NCBI RefSeq assembly: GCF_014695775.1
Contig: NZ_JACJOX010000022.1
Coordinates: 62,001-126,000, forward strand
Reading direction: 5' to 3'
Source: Leptolyngbya sp. FACHB-60
Lineage (GTDB): Bacteria > Cyanobacteriota > Cyanobacteriia > Phormidesmidales > Phormidesmidaceae
Length of the DNA: 64,000 bases
In this document: piece by piece, positions 9,200 to 18,380 of the stretch
Numbering within the stretch: position 1 is the stretch's first letter
Layout of the letters: every line of letters starts with the position of its first letter
Translations under genes and position numbers: made by a program
The notes under the pieces: generated by a model
Told to the model about the DNA's origin: nothing
The model's database searches: none
Seen by the model: only the letters and a program-made list of their open reading frames with translations

Positions 9200-10635
9200 C
9201 TAACGCAGGCCAGGGCTATGCGCCAGTCTTGGCCCTGCTGTTGCACTTTCAAAGAGCGGCATTTACCCAAAAATTTCGGCAGACCCTTGGGTTCGCCGAT
9301 GCGTTTTAGTGCGGCGCTCATGGGTTCTTGGTAGACATGGGCAAAGTAGGCGGCTAAGACTGACAGCTGAATTTGGCTATCTGTCTGACCTGACGATAAA
9401 CGCCAAAGGAGGGTGATCAGGGCCTGCTCTAGACTATGGGCATCGGTGATGGGCGGCGGCAAAGCTGCCTCCACTGCCCCCTCGGATCCCAAAGATTCTA
9501 CTGACTGGGGAACGGCTATGAGGATTGCGGATTCGGGGAGGGGTGGGGTGTTGTCGTTAGCGCTCGCCTTGAGGGTGACGGCGATCTGCTTGCTGTTGGG
9601 TAAAGGGGAAAGGACAAAAGCGGTGTGGGATTTAAGAAACTGCCCTAGGGTTTTGTAGCCCGAGTTGGCTTGGAGCGCCTCGCTGGCGGAAAGATGGTGG
9701 CGATCGCGAAACAGCTTGCCCAGACGGCCCATCGTGACTGGCTGGTCAGGATCATCCTGGTGGGCTTGAGCCAGCAGCTGTTTGAGCGATCGCGCCGTTT
9801 CGGCTAGGGTGGGCACTTTCATCACCTGCTGGGTTGACTCGGCTGTCGGGTCGGCCCCCTCACCCGAGTCAAAGTAAACCTTCTGGGTGGTTTGCTGAGC
9901 CAGATTGAGCACCTCAAACCAACCGTCGTGGCGGTGGCCGACGCAATGGACGCTGACCCCTAGATTGAGCAGCGCATAGCCCAGGTGAAGCAGATCAGTA
10001 TCCGTAGAGCAGATAAATACCTCGCGGATCAACGGGTTTTGAAGAGTAATTAGGGAAGTGTCTACGGCCATCTTGATGTCGGCACTGTTTTTGCCCGAGG
10101 GCACATGCACCATCTGATAGCCCCGCCGATATAGGTCGCGATCGCGGCGACCCAGCTTGCGCCAGTTGCCAAAGGCCAAGCGGTGCCGAATGGGGTATCG
10201 ACCCACGGTTTGCAGAAATGCCTCCAACGCCTCAGGCGGGTTCATGTTTTCGGCATCCACCAACAATAGTCCGACCCAGGAAAGGTTGGAGGGTTCGTCC
10301 TGGGTTGGGTGAGCTGGGGACTGCTTAGGGATGGCGAGCGCTAACTGCTGCACCCGCTGCACAATCTGGCCGTAGGGCCTAGACCCCTGAAAGGCCGAGA
10401 CAAACAACTTGACTAAAATACGCTCAACAGTCAGTACTGGCTGAGTGGGCTGTTGCTCAAGCCGCGCTGTTAGCTTAGCGATCTGCGCCTCCGCAGAGGT
10501 CGCCTGCAACCAGGCTCTACCGGCCTCCGTGAGCAGATCAACCCGCTGCTGCTGCGTTTTCAGGAGGACGGTGTGCAGAAAACGAGCAATCTTCTCATAG
10601 TGCTCTAGGTTAGGCGGCTCAGGGGAGCGAGTCAT
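9196..10635 (-). CDS. NYN-domain ribonuclease-like protein with C-terminal LOTUS/OST-HTH-type domain
   Basis: A 479-residue protein. The central region (about residues 125-245) is an NYN/PIN-like nuclease domain: LLLVDAENMNPPEAL opens it, GKNSADIKMAVDTSLI supplies a further acidic residue, and EVFICSTDTDLLHLGYAL supplies the conserved D-x-D pair. A second compact module around residues 280-340 (TLAETARSLKQLLAQ ... GYKTLGQFLKS) resembles the OST-HTH/LOTUS RNA-binding fold often joined to NYN domains. The N-terminus is helical, possibly coiled coil. A single-strand RNA or tRNA-processing nuclease is a reasonable inference; the substrate is unknown. The gene converges on purF with overlapping stop codons. 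Confidence 0.75.
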   Translation of the reverse strand: MTRSPEPPNLEHYEKIARFLHTVLLKTQQQRVDLLTEAGRAWLQATSAEAQIAKLTARLEQQPTQPVLTVERILVKLFVSAFQGSRPYGQIVQRVQQLALAIPKQSPAHPTQDEPSNLSWVGLLLVDAENMNPPEALEAFLQTVGRYPIRHRLAFGNWRKLGRRDRDLYRRGYQMVHVPSGKNSADIKMAVDTSLITLQNPLIREVFICSTDTDLLHLGYALLNLGVSVHCVGHRHDGWFEVLNLAQQTTQKVYFDSGEGADPTAESTQQVMKVPTLAETARSLKQLLAQAHQDDPDQPVTMGRLGKLFRDRHHLSASEALQANSGYKTLGQFLKSHTAFVLSPLPNSKQIAVTLKASANDNTPPLPESAILIAVPQSVESLGSEGAVEAALPPPITDAHSLEQALITLLWRLSSGQTDSQIQLSVLAAYFAHVYQEPMSAALKRIGEPKGLPKFLGKCRSLKVQQQGQDWRIALACVS

Positions 10636-10844
10636 ACCAGGGGCCTAAACGGTTGATGGCTTAGTCTACACGATGAAAAATTTAGCTTTTCTCAAAGCAT
10701 AACGACGGCGGTTTCTCCGGTTTAGGTTACCCCTGTTGCGATAGCTATACTCCGCCGCTGGTCTAGACAGGGTAAACTTCAGCATGTCTAAGCAGTTTGC
10801 TGTAATAAACGACTGCTATATCGGCGCAATGGAGCGTTGACACC

Positions 10845-11420
10845 ATGGGCAAGGGCAGAATAGAAGCCTTTAGCGACGGCGTGCTCGCTATCATCATCAC
10901 AATTATGGTGCTGGAGCTGAAAATACCCCACGAGGCTGAGCTTACGGCGCTGCGACCGCTGATTCCGGTGTTCTTAAGTTACGTGCTGAGCTTTGTCTAC
11001 ATCGGTATCTACTGGAACAATCACCACCACCTGCTGCAGGCGGTGCGCCAGGTAAATGGCAATGTGCTGTGGGCCAACCTGCACCTGCTGTTTTGGCTGT
11101 CACTGATTCCCTTCGTCACTGGATGGACGGGGGAGAACCACTCTGCATCGCTGCCGGTAGCGTTTTACGGCAGTGTATTGCTGTTTGCGGCGATCGCCTA
11201 CTACATCCTCACCCAAACGCTAATTGCCTGTGAGGGCCGCGAGTCGGCCCTGGCGATCGCTATGGGGCGCGATTGGAAGGGCAAGATTTCGGTGGCGATC
11301 TATGCGATCGCCATCCCCCTCGCCTTTCTCAACTCCTGGCTAGCCCTGTTGCTCTACGTCACAGTGGCAATTCTGTGGCTCATTCCCGATCGCCGTATCG
11401 AAAAGGCGCTGCTGTCTTGA
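10845..11420 (+). CDS. TMEM175-family (DUF1211) potassium channel-like membrane protein
   Basis: A 191-residue integral membrane protein with about six hydrophobic segments. The N-terminal MGKGRIEAFSDGVLAIIITIMVLEL contains the diagnostic RxxxFSD motif of the TMEM175 first helix. Bacterial members are potassium-permeable tetramers lacking the classical selectivity filter. NNHHHLLQAVRQVNGNVLWANLHLLFW is the expected second and third helix region. Monocistronic, in normal host composition. Ion selectivity in this organism is inferred from the family only. Confidence 0.85.
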   Translation: MGKGRIEAFSDGVLAIIITIMVLELKIPHEAELTALRPLIPVFLSYVLSFVYIGIYWNNHHHLLQAVRQVNGNVLWANLHLLFWLSLIPFVTGWTGENHSASLPVAFYGSVLLFAAIAYYILTQTLIACEGRESALAIAMGRDWKGKISVAIYAIAIPLAFLNSWLALLLYVTVAILWLIPDRRIEKALLS

Positions 11421-11434
11421 TGGCTCAGTGCCTT

Positions 11435-12058
11435 CTATAGGGCTGACAGCACGGCCCCCAAAACAGCACCCGTTGCGGGGTTGACGACCACAATGTGGTT
11501 GCCCAGCATCATCAAGGCTGTGTTTTTTGGCTGTCTAACTAGAGACGTCAGCATTTGGGGCAGCCGCAGCCGTCTGACTAAACCTGTGGGCAACCAGCGT
11601 CTACGGCCTACCTGTTGCTCAACGCCCGGCAAGGCATCAAGCTGGGTCAGTACCTCGGTGGGTAGATTGGCGATGCGGTCAGGACTGGTTGACGCTTCTG
11701 CGGTCGAGATGATCGATGCGATCGCCTCAAGCTGCTCCTGGGAAAGGTTGTCTAAAACCTCCGTAGGCACTGCTGTAACCTCTGCCACAGGTGCTTCGGC
11801 GGCTATGGCAGAGGTTACATCTGAGGCAATGGGCATCGTCTCTATCAGAGGCTCAGTTGTTGATTGCCCAAGTGACGGGTCGTCCACTTGCATTAAGTCG
11901 TCCACTTGAACATCAACAATTTTCGTATCGTCAACTTGAATCAGGACGGGAGTTTCTACAACCTCCTCCTGAGCTGGGTAAGCCTGGGCTACAGTCCACA
12001 GGCTGCTAGCTGCCACCAAACCCAAACTGACGCCTATTGTCCGCCGCCAAAGAAACAT
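11435..12058 (-). CDS. Secreted or periplasmic protein of unknown function with VDD repeats
   Basis: A 207-residue protein. It begins with a signal-like segment (MFLWRRTIGVSLGLVAASSLWTVAQA), with a likely cleavage after AQA. The next part has repeated valine-aspartate elements (IQVDDTKIVDVQVDDLMQVDD), encoded by visible nucleotide repeats of GTCCACTTG type. Then comes an acidic Ala/Glu-rich stretch with LSQEQLEAIASII and LPTEVLTQLDALPGV. The C-terminus (ALMMLGNHIVVVNPATGAVLGAVLSAL) is hydrophobic. I recognise no family. It converges on the TMEM175-type gene with 14 bases between stops. Confidence 0.6.
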   Translation of the reverse strand: MFLWRRTIGVSLGLVAASSLWTVAQAYPAQEEVVETPVLIQVDDTKIVDVQVDDLMQVDDPSLGQSTTEPLIETMPIASDVTSAIAAEAPVAEVTAVPTEVLDNLSQEQLEAIASIISTAEASTSPDRIANLPTEVLTQLDALPGVEQQVGRRRWLPTGLVRRLRLPQMLTSLVRQPKNTALMMLGNHIVVVNPATGAVLGAVLSAL

Positions 12059-12358
12059 AAATGTTCTCCAAGAAATATGTTGGGTTGCCTACCATCACTG
12101 ATGATCGTGTTTTGGCTGCTAGCTCTTGAGGGGAAACACACAGCAAATTTCCCTAGAGTTGAGGGGAGCCAGGGCCGACCGGTGTTGGAGCGGCTTCAAA
12201 TCATTTGCCCATTCATTAGACCAACCCCAACCCTTAGCCTGACAGGCTAAAGGTTCAGTTTTCTAACTGGCTTGTTGGTAAGATTCCCGTCGTCGTCGGC
12301 TGCCCACTTAGGCAAACCCTGGCTAGGCATGCCCAGGCCATTATTAAAATTAAAATCG

Positions 12359-12484
12359 TTACTGCCACCAGAGAATGCTGCCGTCGCGCTTGTGGAGAGC
12401 GATCGCTTCTAACACGGTGGGTTCGCCCAGGTCGTCGGCCATAGGGGCGTCCCACTGGGCGCTACAGAAAACCCCGCAGGTCAT
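12359..12484 (-). CDS. Possible small protein of 41 residues
   Basis: An ATG-initiated frame reads MTCGVFCSAQWDAPMADD and continues through LGEPTVLEAIALHKRDGSILWWQ to TAA. Codon choice resembles host genes, the residue mix is protein-like, and the frame stays open upstream for another 19 codons to a TAG. It contains two cysteines in CGVFC. It lies in an otherwise empty stretch of about 500 bases downstream (minus strand) of the NADH dehydrogenase-like gene. It could be a genuine small protein, a relic of a longer gene, or chance; I recognise no family. Confidence 0.3.
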   Translation of the reverse strand: MTCGVFCSAQWDAPMADDLGEPTVLEAIALHKRDGSILWWQ

Positions 12485-12573
12485 AGAGCGAACCCCTGCT
12501 GGAAGATGTCTCTGGCCCAATTGCTCTGGACGGATTGACGTCTAAACTACAGCCAAGAACATGCTTGGATTGT

Positions 12574-13854
12574 CTAATTTCTGAAGCCTAGCCAGTGCTT
12601 GAGCACTCGCCAGCGGTGGGCCGGAGTGGGCAGCCGCAGCCAGTAGGCCCAGCGGCGCGACAGACCTCCCAGCCGCCCGGTGATGCATAGCCCAAATCCA
12701 CAGACTACGGCCTCCCCCTGGCCGAGGGTAAGCATGTCGCCCAGATGGTTGTAACGAAAGGGTTTAAGAGAACGATTGGCGATCAGAGCCAGAACATTAG
12801 AGGCGACCGCAGGGCCTGCCTGGTAAGCGGCCTGGGCTGTAGTAGGGGCGCGATTCTGAAATGGATACTCGTTCTGAATCGGTTCCTGACTGCCCTTGGA
12901 ATCACGCCCTGGGGCGGGCATGGCGGCCATATCCCCTAGCACAAAGACATTGTCGTAGTCAGGCAGTTGAAGGGTAGGCTTCACCTGGCATTGGCCAAAG
13001 GATGTGGAGTTGGGGACATCGTGCCCTAGCCAAGGGCGTGGCACTGTGCCCACCGTCCAGAGGGCGATATCAGCCTGACAGTGGTGGGTTTGGCCCTCGT
13101 AGCCAAAGGTCAACCCGCTAGCGTCTACCGCCTCGATCGCAGCATTTAAATAGACCTCTACCCCCCGTTTCGACAAAGCTCGCGCCGCCGCCCGCTGGAT
13201 GCGTTGCGGATAGGAACGCAAAATTTCGCCCCGGCGATCGACCAAGGTGACCTGACCCCGGCGACCGAGGCGATCGCTCAGTTTGCAGGCCAGCTCGACG
13301 CCACTGGGGCCAGCCCCGGCCACCACCACCCCGACATGGGGCGATTGTTCGAGGTCGTTTAACCGGCGCTCCAGCTGTTCGGCATCCTGCAAGGTGTTAA
13401 ACGGCAGACTATGGGTTTGGCTACCGGGGGTAGCGGGAGGCCGCATTTGGCTACCCAGCGCCACCACTAAGTAATCATAGGTGAGGGGTTCCCCATGGCG
13501 CAGGGTAACGCATTGCTGAGCTAAGTCAATGTGCTCGGCCCAGTCCTGGCGCAGGTTAACGGCGGTGTGTTTGAGCAACTCTCGGTAGGCAGGAGCGATC
13601 TCCCAGGGGGCTAGTTCTTGGGTGAGCAGTTCGTAGAGCAGCGGGGTAAAGTTGAAGCGATCGCGCGGCTCGACCAAGGTGATGTGGATGGGGCGGGGCG
13701 ATCGCCGCGATCGCTGGTGCAGAGATAGGGCACAGTACAATCCCCCAAATCCACCCCCCAAAATGCAAATTTTTACCGTCCCGCCTGGGCTAGGGGCAGA
13801 TGGGCTAAGGGCAGCGGGGTCATCTGAGGCAGCAGTAAATGGCTTCAATGGCAT
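12574..13854 (-). CDS. Type II NAD(P)H dehydrogenase-like FAD oxidoreductase (NdbB-like)
   Basis: A non-proton-pumping NAD(P)H:quinone oxidoreductase-like flavoprotein. The FAD-binding Rossmann motif is VKICILGGGFGGLYCALSL, and the second, NAD(P)-binding motif is GVVVAGAGPSGVELACKL. VVALGSQ and NVFVLGDMAA are the remaining FAD-contact segments. The opening ICILGGGFGGLY recalls cyanobacterial NdbB, linked to naphthoquinone (phylloquinone) biosynthesis and quinone redox balance, but NdbA/NdbC cannot be excluded by eye. I use ATG 13854 (MPLKPFTAAS); an upstream TTG at 13881 is in frame. The N-terminal 30 residues are low-complexity Pro/Ser/Ala. Confidence 0.82.
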   Translation of the reverse strand: MPLKPFTAASDDPAALSPSAPSPGGTVKICILGGGFGGLYCALSLHQRSRRSPRPIHITLVEPRDRFNFTPLLYELLTQELAPWEIAPAYRELLKHTAVNLRQDWAEHIDLAQQCVTLRHGEPLTYDYLVVALGSQMRPPATPGSQTHSLPFNTLQDAEQLERRLNDLEQSPHVGVVVAGAGPSGVELACKLSDRLGRRGQVTLVDRRGEILRSYPQRIQRAAARALSKRGVEVYLNAAIEAVDASGLTFGYEGQTHHCQADIALWTVGTVPRPWLGHDVPNSTSFGQCQVKPTLQLPDYDNVFVLGDMAAMPAPGRDSKGSQEPIQNEYPFQNRAPTTAQAAYQAGPAVASNVLALIANRSLKPFRYNHLGDMLTLGQGEAVVCGFGLCITGRLGGLSRRWAYWLRLPTPAHRWRVLKHWLGFRN

Positions 13855-13950
13855 AGCGGGTGAACCGGGGGGCTGTGCCAAGGGTGCCCAGCTTACTGCA
13901 CAATAGCGCTAGGTTGCCCTTGCTATCACTCAACCCCTTATCCCTACTCT

Positions 13951-14736
13951 ATGTCTGAGTTTTGCCAGGGCTGTGCCTCACCTGCTATCGACCTCTGGCT
14001 GCTTTCTACCGACATTGAGACGGCGACCCAGCAGGCCTTCGAAGCCTGTTTGTCACCTGCGGAACAGGCTCAGCTACAGCGCATTCACCGGCCCGCTGTC
14101 CAGGGTCAGTTCCTGGCCAGTCGAGGCTGCCTGCGCCACCTGCTGAGCCGCTACACTGGTCAAGCGCCCGCCGCGCTTACCTTTGTCTACGGAGCCAAGG
14201 GTAAGCCAGAACTCAGCCCCGCTGCCAATAGCGCCGGCGTGGTGCCAAAGTTTAACCTGTCCCACAGTGGGCAGCGGCTGCTCGTGGCCATTAGCACCAC
14301 CGCTGACGTCAGGGCGATCGGTGTGGATATCGAAGCCCTAGGTCCGGTGAAATGTCTGTCGGGTCTATGTCATCGCTACCTAACAGTCGCTGAGGCTGAA
14401 ACCGTGCTGGCCCTGCCGCATCCCCAGGCTGACCATCGTTTTTTGCGCTACTGGACGGGTAAAGAAGCCTGCCTAAAATCTCTGGGCATTGGCATAGCCG
14501 ACTCCATGCAGGCCCTAGAGTTGCGCTTAGAAACTCTAGATTTAACCTCAGTGCCGGCATCGGTGAACGTGATAACGGCACCGAGGTTAGACCATCCAGG
14601 GCAACTTTATCAGTGGCAGCTAGAACCAGGGTATATGGGCGCGATCGCCGTTCAAGCTCCCCACATAGAGCCAGAGCATTTGCACCTTTTGCCAATGACT
14701 CCTGCTGCCGTCCTAGCCGGGGACTGGCCCAACTAG
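13951..14736 (+). CDS. 4'-phosphopantetheinyl transferase, Sfp/HetI type
   Basis: Transfers the phosphopantetheine arm of coenzyme A to a serine of carrier proteins (acyl carrier protein, polyketide or peptide synthetases). At 261 residues it has the two-lobed Sfp length and not the short AcpS form. Motifs are FNLSHSGQRLLVAIS, the Mg-binding IGVDIEALG, and the C-terminal block RYWTGKEACLKSLGIGI. Cyanobacteria usually have a single Sfp-type enzyme serving fatty acid synthesis as well. The gene stands alone between the NADH dehydrogenase-like gene (divergent) and the Anbu gene (convergent). Confidence 0.92.
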   Translation: MSEFCQGCASPAIDLWLLSTDIETATQQAFEACLSPAEQAQLQRIHRPAVQGQFLASRGCLRHLLSRYTGQAPAALTFVYGAKGKPELSPAANSAGVVPKFNLSHSGQRLLVAISTTADVRAIGVDIEALGPVKCLSGLCHRYLTVAEAETVLALPHPQADHRFLRYWTGKEACLKSLGIGIADSMQALELRLETLDLTSVPASVNVITAPRLDHPGQLYQWQLEPGYMGAIAVQAPHIEPEHLHLLPMTPAAVLAGDWPN

Positions 14737-14768
14737 AGCTAGCCTCAGATCGGCACCCCCCGATCCGC

Positions 14769-15545
14769 CTAGGTATCGCCCGGATCAGGTATCCCTAGGG
14801 GCAAGAGGGCATCATCGTGGTTCCAAGAAATATCAGGCATGCTGAGCGCGGCTTCCCGCAGGGCCACCTCCCAGTGCTTACGCATTTTGATCAAGTAGGG
14901 ATCCCCCGCCTGAAACTTTGCCCGGTGGCGAACCTCAAAGCTGTTGGCTTGGTACATAGCCATATGAATCGGCGGCCCCACCGACAGGTTTGATCGCATC
15001 GTCGAGTCAATCGACAGCAGCGCGCACTTGGCTACCGCATCGAGGGGCACGTCAAACCCCAGGGTGCGATCGAGAATGGGCTTGCCGTACTTGGTCTCGC
15101 CAATCTGCAAAAACGGTGTCTCGGGGGTGGCCTTGATGCAGTTGCCCTGGCTGTAGATCAAAAATAGCTCTGGCACCTCTCCCTGCACCTGACCGCCCAG
15201 CAAAAAACTGCACTTAAAATCAATTTTGTCCTGGGCCAGCCAGGCGCGATCGGCCTCTTGCAGAGTACGAATTTGATCCCCCAGGTAGCGAGCTACATCG
15301 TAGAGGCTCTGCAAGCTGTGCAGATTGGGCTCGCGATCGTGCTTGATGTCTTGACCGAGTTGATGGACCACTGCCTGGGTAATCGACAGGTTGCCCGAGG
15401 TGCACAGCAAAATGACGCGATCGCCCGACTTAGAGAAATCAAACAGCTTGCGGTACGACGAAATGTAGTCAACCCCAGCATTGGTGCGCGAGTCGGCGGC
15501 CAGCACCAATCCCTCCTTCACCAAAATGCCCAAACAGTAGGTCAT
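14769..15545 (-). CDS. Anbu-type proteasome-like Ntn hydrolase
   Basis: Anbu ('ancestral beta subunit') is a bacterial relative of HslV and the 20S proteasome beta subunit that forms a spiral or ring assembly. With ATG 15545 the protein starts MTYCLGILVKEGLVLAADSRTNAGVDY, placing the presumed nucleophile Thr2 right after the initiator Met; upstream in-frame Met codons would bury it. ILLCTSGNLSITQAVV and ALLSIDSTMRSNLSVGPPI are typical later blocks. In many proteobacteria Anbu sits with a transglutaminase-like protein, an ATP-grasp protein and an alpha-E protein; none of those is visible here, so the gene is solitary. Substrate unknown. Confidence 0.88.
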   Translation of the reverse strand: MTYCLGILVKEGLVLAADSRTNAGVDYISSYRKLFDFSKSGDRVILLCTSGNLSITQAVVHQLGQDIKHDREPNLHSLQSLYDVARYLGDQIRTLQEADRAWLAQDKIDFKCSFLLGGQVQGEVPELFLIYSQGNCIKATPETPFLQIGETKYGKPILDRTLGFDVPLDAVAKCALLSIDSTMRSNLSVGPPIHMAMYQANSFEVRHRAKFQAGDPYLIKMRKHWEVALREAALSMPDISWNHDDALLPLGIPDPGDT

Positions 15546-15614
15546 TGGTTTCCAACGGTACGTCATGGCGGCCCCGTCGCCCATTGAGTCAGGTCGCCGC
15601 AGTCCATAAACCGT

Positions 15615-15640
15615 AAAAAAGCGCCGGCTAAACCAGCGCC
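15615..15640 (-). terminator. Rho-independent terminator downstream of psbM
   Basis: Read on the minus strand, GCGCTGG and CCGGCGC form a seven-base stem with one G-T pair and a five-base loop, followed directly by six T residues. The position, about 90 bases past the psbM stop, fits a psbM terminator. Confidence 0.7.
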
Positions 15641-15728
15641 CTAAGAATACACCTAATTCCCATAGCCAGACTCGCGGCTTTTGATCCGGCGCAGCAGCGA
15701 CCCGGCATCACAGCCATCGACCGCAATC

Positions 15729-15839
15729 TTACGATCCGGTCTGCTTGCTAGAGGTTTGGATGTACAGAATTAGCAGAAAAACCGTCGGTACCAGAACAAA
15801 AAGAATGCTGGCTACAAAACCAAGCTTATTGACTTCCAT
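15729..15839 (-). CDS. psbM: Photosystem II reaction centre protein PsbM
   Basis: A 36-residue single-helix subunit at the monomer-monomer interface of photosystem II. The sequence begins [19 protein letters not shown] and continues [17 protein letters not shown]. This matches the PsbM pattern: a short N-terminus, a hydrophobic helix with VPT in the middle, and LYIQT at the membrane edge. Length is normal for the family. It is placed upstream of ferredoxin and psbB in what looks like a photosystem II neighbourhood, with its own terminator. Confidence 0.95.
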   Translation of the reverse strand: MEVNKLGFVASILFVLVPTVFLLILYIQTSSKQTGS

Positions 15840-16044
15840 CAGTGCTTGCCTCTACTACTCTCAACCCAACAACGTCGCATCGAGTTTCTAACGCTGGCCG
15901 TCTCCATCCTTGTCAAACCTGCTTTAGCTCAACTCACCAAAGACTCGCTGCGCTTTAAAGACCCGACGACTTCAGGATATCACTCTACTCGATGAGAATG
16001 CAGCGCTGCACCAAAGCCCCCAAGCCAATGCTAGATGATCAAAG

Positions 16045-16380
16045 CTAGGCGCTCTTGGCTTTAGCCTCAGCCAGTGCCTTGCGGTTGGGCTTTGTGGCTA
16101 CCGAAACCGGTCCATGCACCGTAGCCTGGCAAGCCAATCGGCAGCTCTCGGGCCATTTCTTCAGTTTGCGCTCTTCTACCTGGGTGCGAGGTGACAGGTT
16201 CTCACCACCCGCCACCACGTCGACGACGCAGGTGCCGCACTGACCGTAGCCACCGCAGTTTGTCAGCTTGCCGCTGAAGGTATAGATATCAATGCGGTTT
16301 TCCAAGGCCTTAAAACGCAGGTTGGCCCCGTCAGCAACGACAATCTCAGTGTCTTCGTTAACAAACTTAACATTAGCCAT
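16045..16380 (-). CDS. Plant-type [2Fe-2S] ferredoxin
   Basis: A small electron carrier of 111 residues from ATG 16380 ([15 protein letters not shown]). The cluster cysteines are in [10 protein letters not shown] (C-x5-C-x2-C) and the later RLAC, which is adrenodoxin/plant-like in type. The spacing and the basic C-terminal tail ([15 protein letters not shown]) differ from the main photosynthetic PetF (C-x4-C-x2-C), so it is an accessory ferredoxin. It is divergent from psbB, and its gene is flanked by psbM. A specific partner is unknown. Confidence 0.9.
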   Translation of the reverse strand: MANVKFVNEDTEIVVADGANLRFKALENRIDIYTFSGKLTNCGGYGQCGTCVVDVVAGGENLSPRTQVEERKLKKWPESCRLACQATVHGPVSVATKPNRKALAEAKAKSA

Positions 16381-16732
16381 CAAGGGAATCTCCTTCACGT
16401 TCTGCGTTGTTAGCAGCGGTAAATCAAGCCTTTGGCCGCTGGACCGAGGTGTTTTTGAGTCGCAACCCCTGGCGATCGCCTCCAGCCAAGGCTCAAGCTG
16501 GTTGCGAGGGAAATTGGGACTGGTTACACTTCGTTAAGTAATTTCATTGTTACATCTCATCTGTACCAAATGATTCCGCATCCAACAATGACATCGCCCC
16601 CTCAGGCAATGGCGGGATGACGGGGCAATTGGAGCATTACTGAGAGCCTGATTCTGATAGGCTAATCAGTACTGGCATGCTTAAGACAATTCCCAAAACA
16701 ACATTGTTTTACCTAGAGGAGGAGCGTAGTCA
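16381..16732. other. Divergent ferredoxin/psbB intergenic region
   Basis: No gene is visible. It contains promoters for the ferredoxin (leftward) and psbB (rightward). Small dyads are CTGATT-N10-AATCAG at 16648-16669 and AAACAA-CA-TTGTTT near 16695, the latter just ahead of the strong psbB ribosome binding site GAGGAGGAG. Confidence 0.5.
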
Positions 16733-18265
16733 ATGGGACTACCCTGGTACCGGGTACACACGGTCGTCGTTAACGATCCCGGGCGACTGATTGCTGTACA
16801 CCTAATGCATACGGCCCTGGTAGCTGGCTGGGCCGGCTCGATGGCTCTCTTTGAACTGTCCACCTTTGACCCCAGTGACCCCGTACTTGACCCTATGTGG
16901 CGGCAGGGCATGTTTGTCCTACCCTTCATGGCACGACTGGGCGTAACCCAGTCATGGGGCGGCTGGAGCGTGACCGGCGCATCCGCCGTTAACCCTGGCT
17001 TCTGGTCCTTTGAGGGTGTGGCTGCGGCTCACATCGTCCTGTCAGGTCTGCTATTTTTAGCCGCCTGCTGGCACTGGGTCTATTGGGATCTAGATCTATT
17101 CCGTGATCCTCGCACCGGGGAGCCGGCGCTGGATCTACCCAAAATGTTTGGTATTCACCTATTTCTGTCGGGTCTTCTCTGCTTCGGCTTTGGGGCCTTC
17201 CACCTGACCGGTCTCTGGGGACCTGGCATGTGGGTATCTGACCCCTACGGTCTCACCGGTCACGTGCAAGGAGTTGCTCCTGAATGGGGTTCCGCAGGCT
17301 TTAACCCCTTCAACCCTGGCGGTATTGTGGCTCACCACATTGCCGCAGGAATTGTGGGCATTATCGCTGGCTTGTTCCACCTCACGGTGCGCCCGCCCCA
17401 GCGCCTCTACAAGGCTCTGCGTATGGGTAACATCGAGACGGTGCTGTCTAGCAGTATTGCAGCGGTGTTTTTTGCGGCCTTTGTGGTGGCAGGCACCATG
17501 TGGTACGGCAGTGCCGCTACCCCCATCGAACTGTTTGGTCCCACCCGCTACCAGTGGGATGGCGACTACTTTAAGCAAGAGATCCAGCGCCGGGTTCAGG
17601 CTGATGTCAACGCCGGGTCATCCCTAGATGAGGCCTACGCCAGTATTCCTGAAAAGCTGGCCTTCTACGACTACGTGGGCAACAGCCCTGCCAAGGGTGG
17701 TTTGTTCCGGGTTGGTCCTATGGTCCAAGGCGACGGTATCGCTGAGGGTTGGCTGGGTCACCCCGTCTTCAAAGATAAGGAAGGCCGCGAGCTGTTTGTC
17801 CGCCGCCTGCCCAACTTCTTTGAGACCTTCCCTGTGGTACTGGTCGACAAAGACGGCGTTGTTCGGGCTGACATTCCCTTCCGTCGGGCTGAGTCTAAGT
17901 ACAGCTTTGAACAGACTGGTGTAACCGCTACCTTCTACGGTGGTGAACTCGGGGGTCAAACAATCTCTGAGCCTGCTCTGGTGAAGCGCTACGCCCGTAA
18001 GGCGCAGTTGGGTGAACCCTTCGAGTTCGATCGCGAAACCCTCGGCTCTGACGGGGTATTCCGCACCAGCACTCGCGGTTGGTTTACCTACGGTCACGCG
18101 GTGTTTGCGCTGCTGTTCTTCTTTGGTCACATTTGGCACGGGTCTCGTACCTTGTTCCGCGATGTGTTTGCGGGTGTAGACCCTGACCTGTCTCCCGAGC
18201 AGGTGGAATGGGGTTTCTTCGCAAAGGTGGGAGATACCTCCACTCGTAAAGAAGAAACGGTTTAG
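16733..18265 (+). CDS. psbB: Photosystem II CP47 chlorophyll-binding core antenna protein
   Basis: CP47 is the inner antenna of photosystem II, with six membrane helices, many chlorophyll-ligating histidines and a large lumenal loop between helices five and six. The 510-residue product begins [20 protein letters not shown], the invariant CP47 N-terminus. It contains the expected paired His segments ([54 protein letters not shown]) and ends with [24 protein letters not shown]. The ribosome binding site is strong (GAGGAGGAG). psbT follows in the same direction after an inverted repeat. Confidence 0.99.
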   Translation: MGLPWYRVHTVVVNDPGRLIAVHLMHTALVAGWAGSMALFELSTFDPSDPVLDPMWRQGMFVLPFMARLGVTQSWGGWSVTGASAVNPGFWSFEGVAAAHIVLSGLLFLAACWHWVYWDLDLFRDPRTGEPALDLPKMFGIHLFLSGLLCFGFGAFHLTGLWGPGMWVSDPYGLTGHVQGVAPEWGSAGFNPFNPGGIVAHHIAAGIVGIIAGLFHLTVRPPQRLYKALRMGNIETVLSSSIAAVFFAAFVVAGTMWYGSAATPIELFGPTRYQWDGDYFKQEIQRRVQADVNAGSSLDEAYASIPEKLAFYDYVGNSPAKGGLFRVGPMVQGDGIAEGWLGHPVFKDKEGRELFVRRLPNFFETFPVVLVDKDGVVRADIPFRRAESKYSFEQTGVTATFYGGELGGQTISEPALVKRYARKAQLGEPFEFDRETLGSDGVFRTSTRGWFTYGHAVFALLFFFGHIWHGSRTLFRDVFAGVDPDLSPEQVEWGFFAKVGDTSTRKEETV

Positions 18266-18278
18266 TTTCCCATAAGCT

Positions 18279-18324
18279 AACGTGCCCGGCGGTTGATTCT
18301 CTAAGATCATCCGTCGGGCACGTT
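18279..18324 (+). promoter_or_regulatory. Long inverted repeat between psbB and psbT
   Basis: Fourteen-base arms (AACGTGCCCGGCGG and its complement with one mismatch) enclose an 18-base loop. It lacks a downstream T-run, so it resembles a processing or partial-attenuation structure between psbB and psbT and not a full terminator. The role is inferred. Confidence 0.55.
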
Positions 18325-18380
18325 ACATCTAATCCTTGTAAACTAAAGATAACCCGGTTGAGATAGGAGCCTTTTTCACC

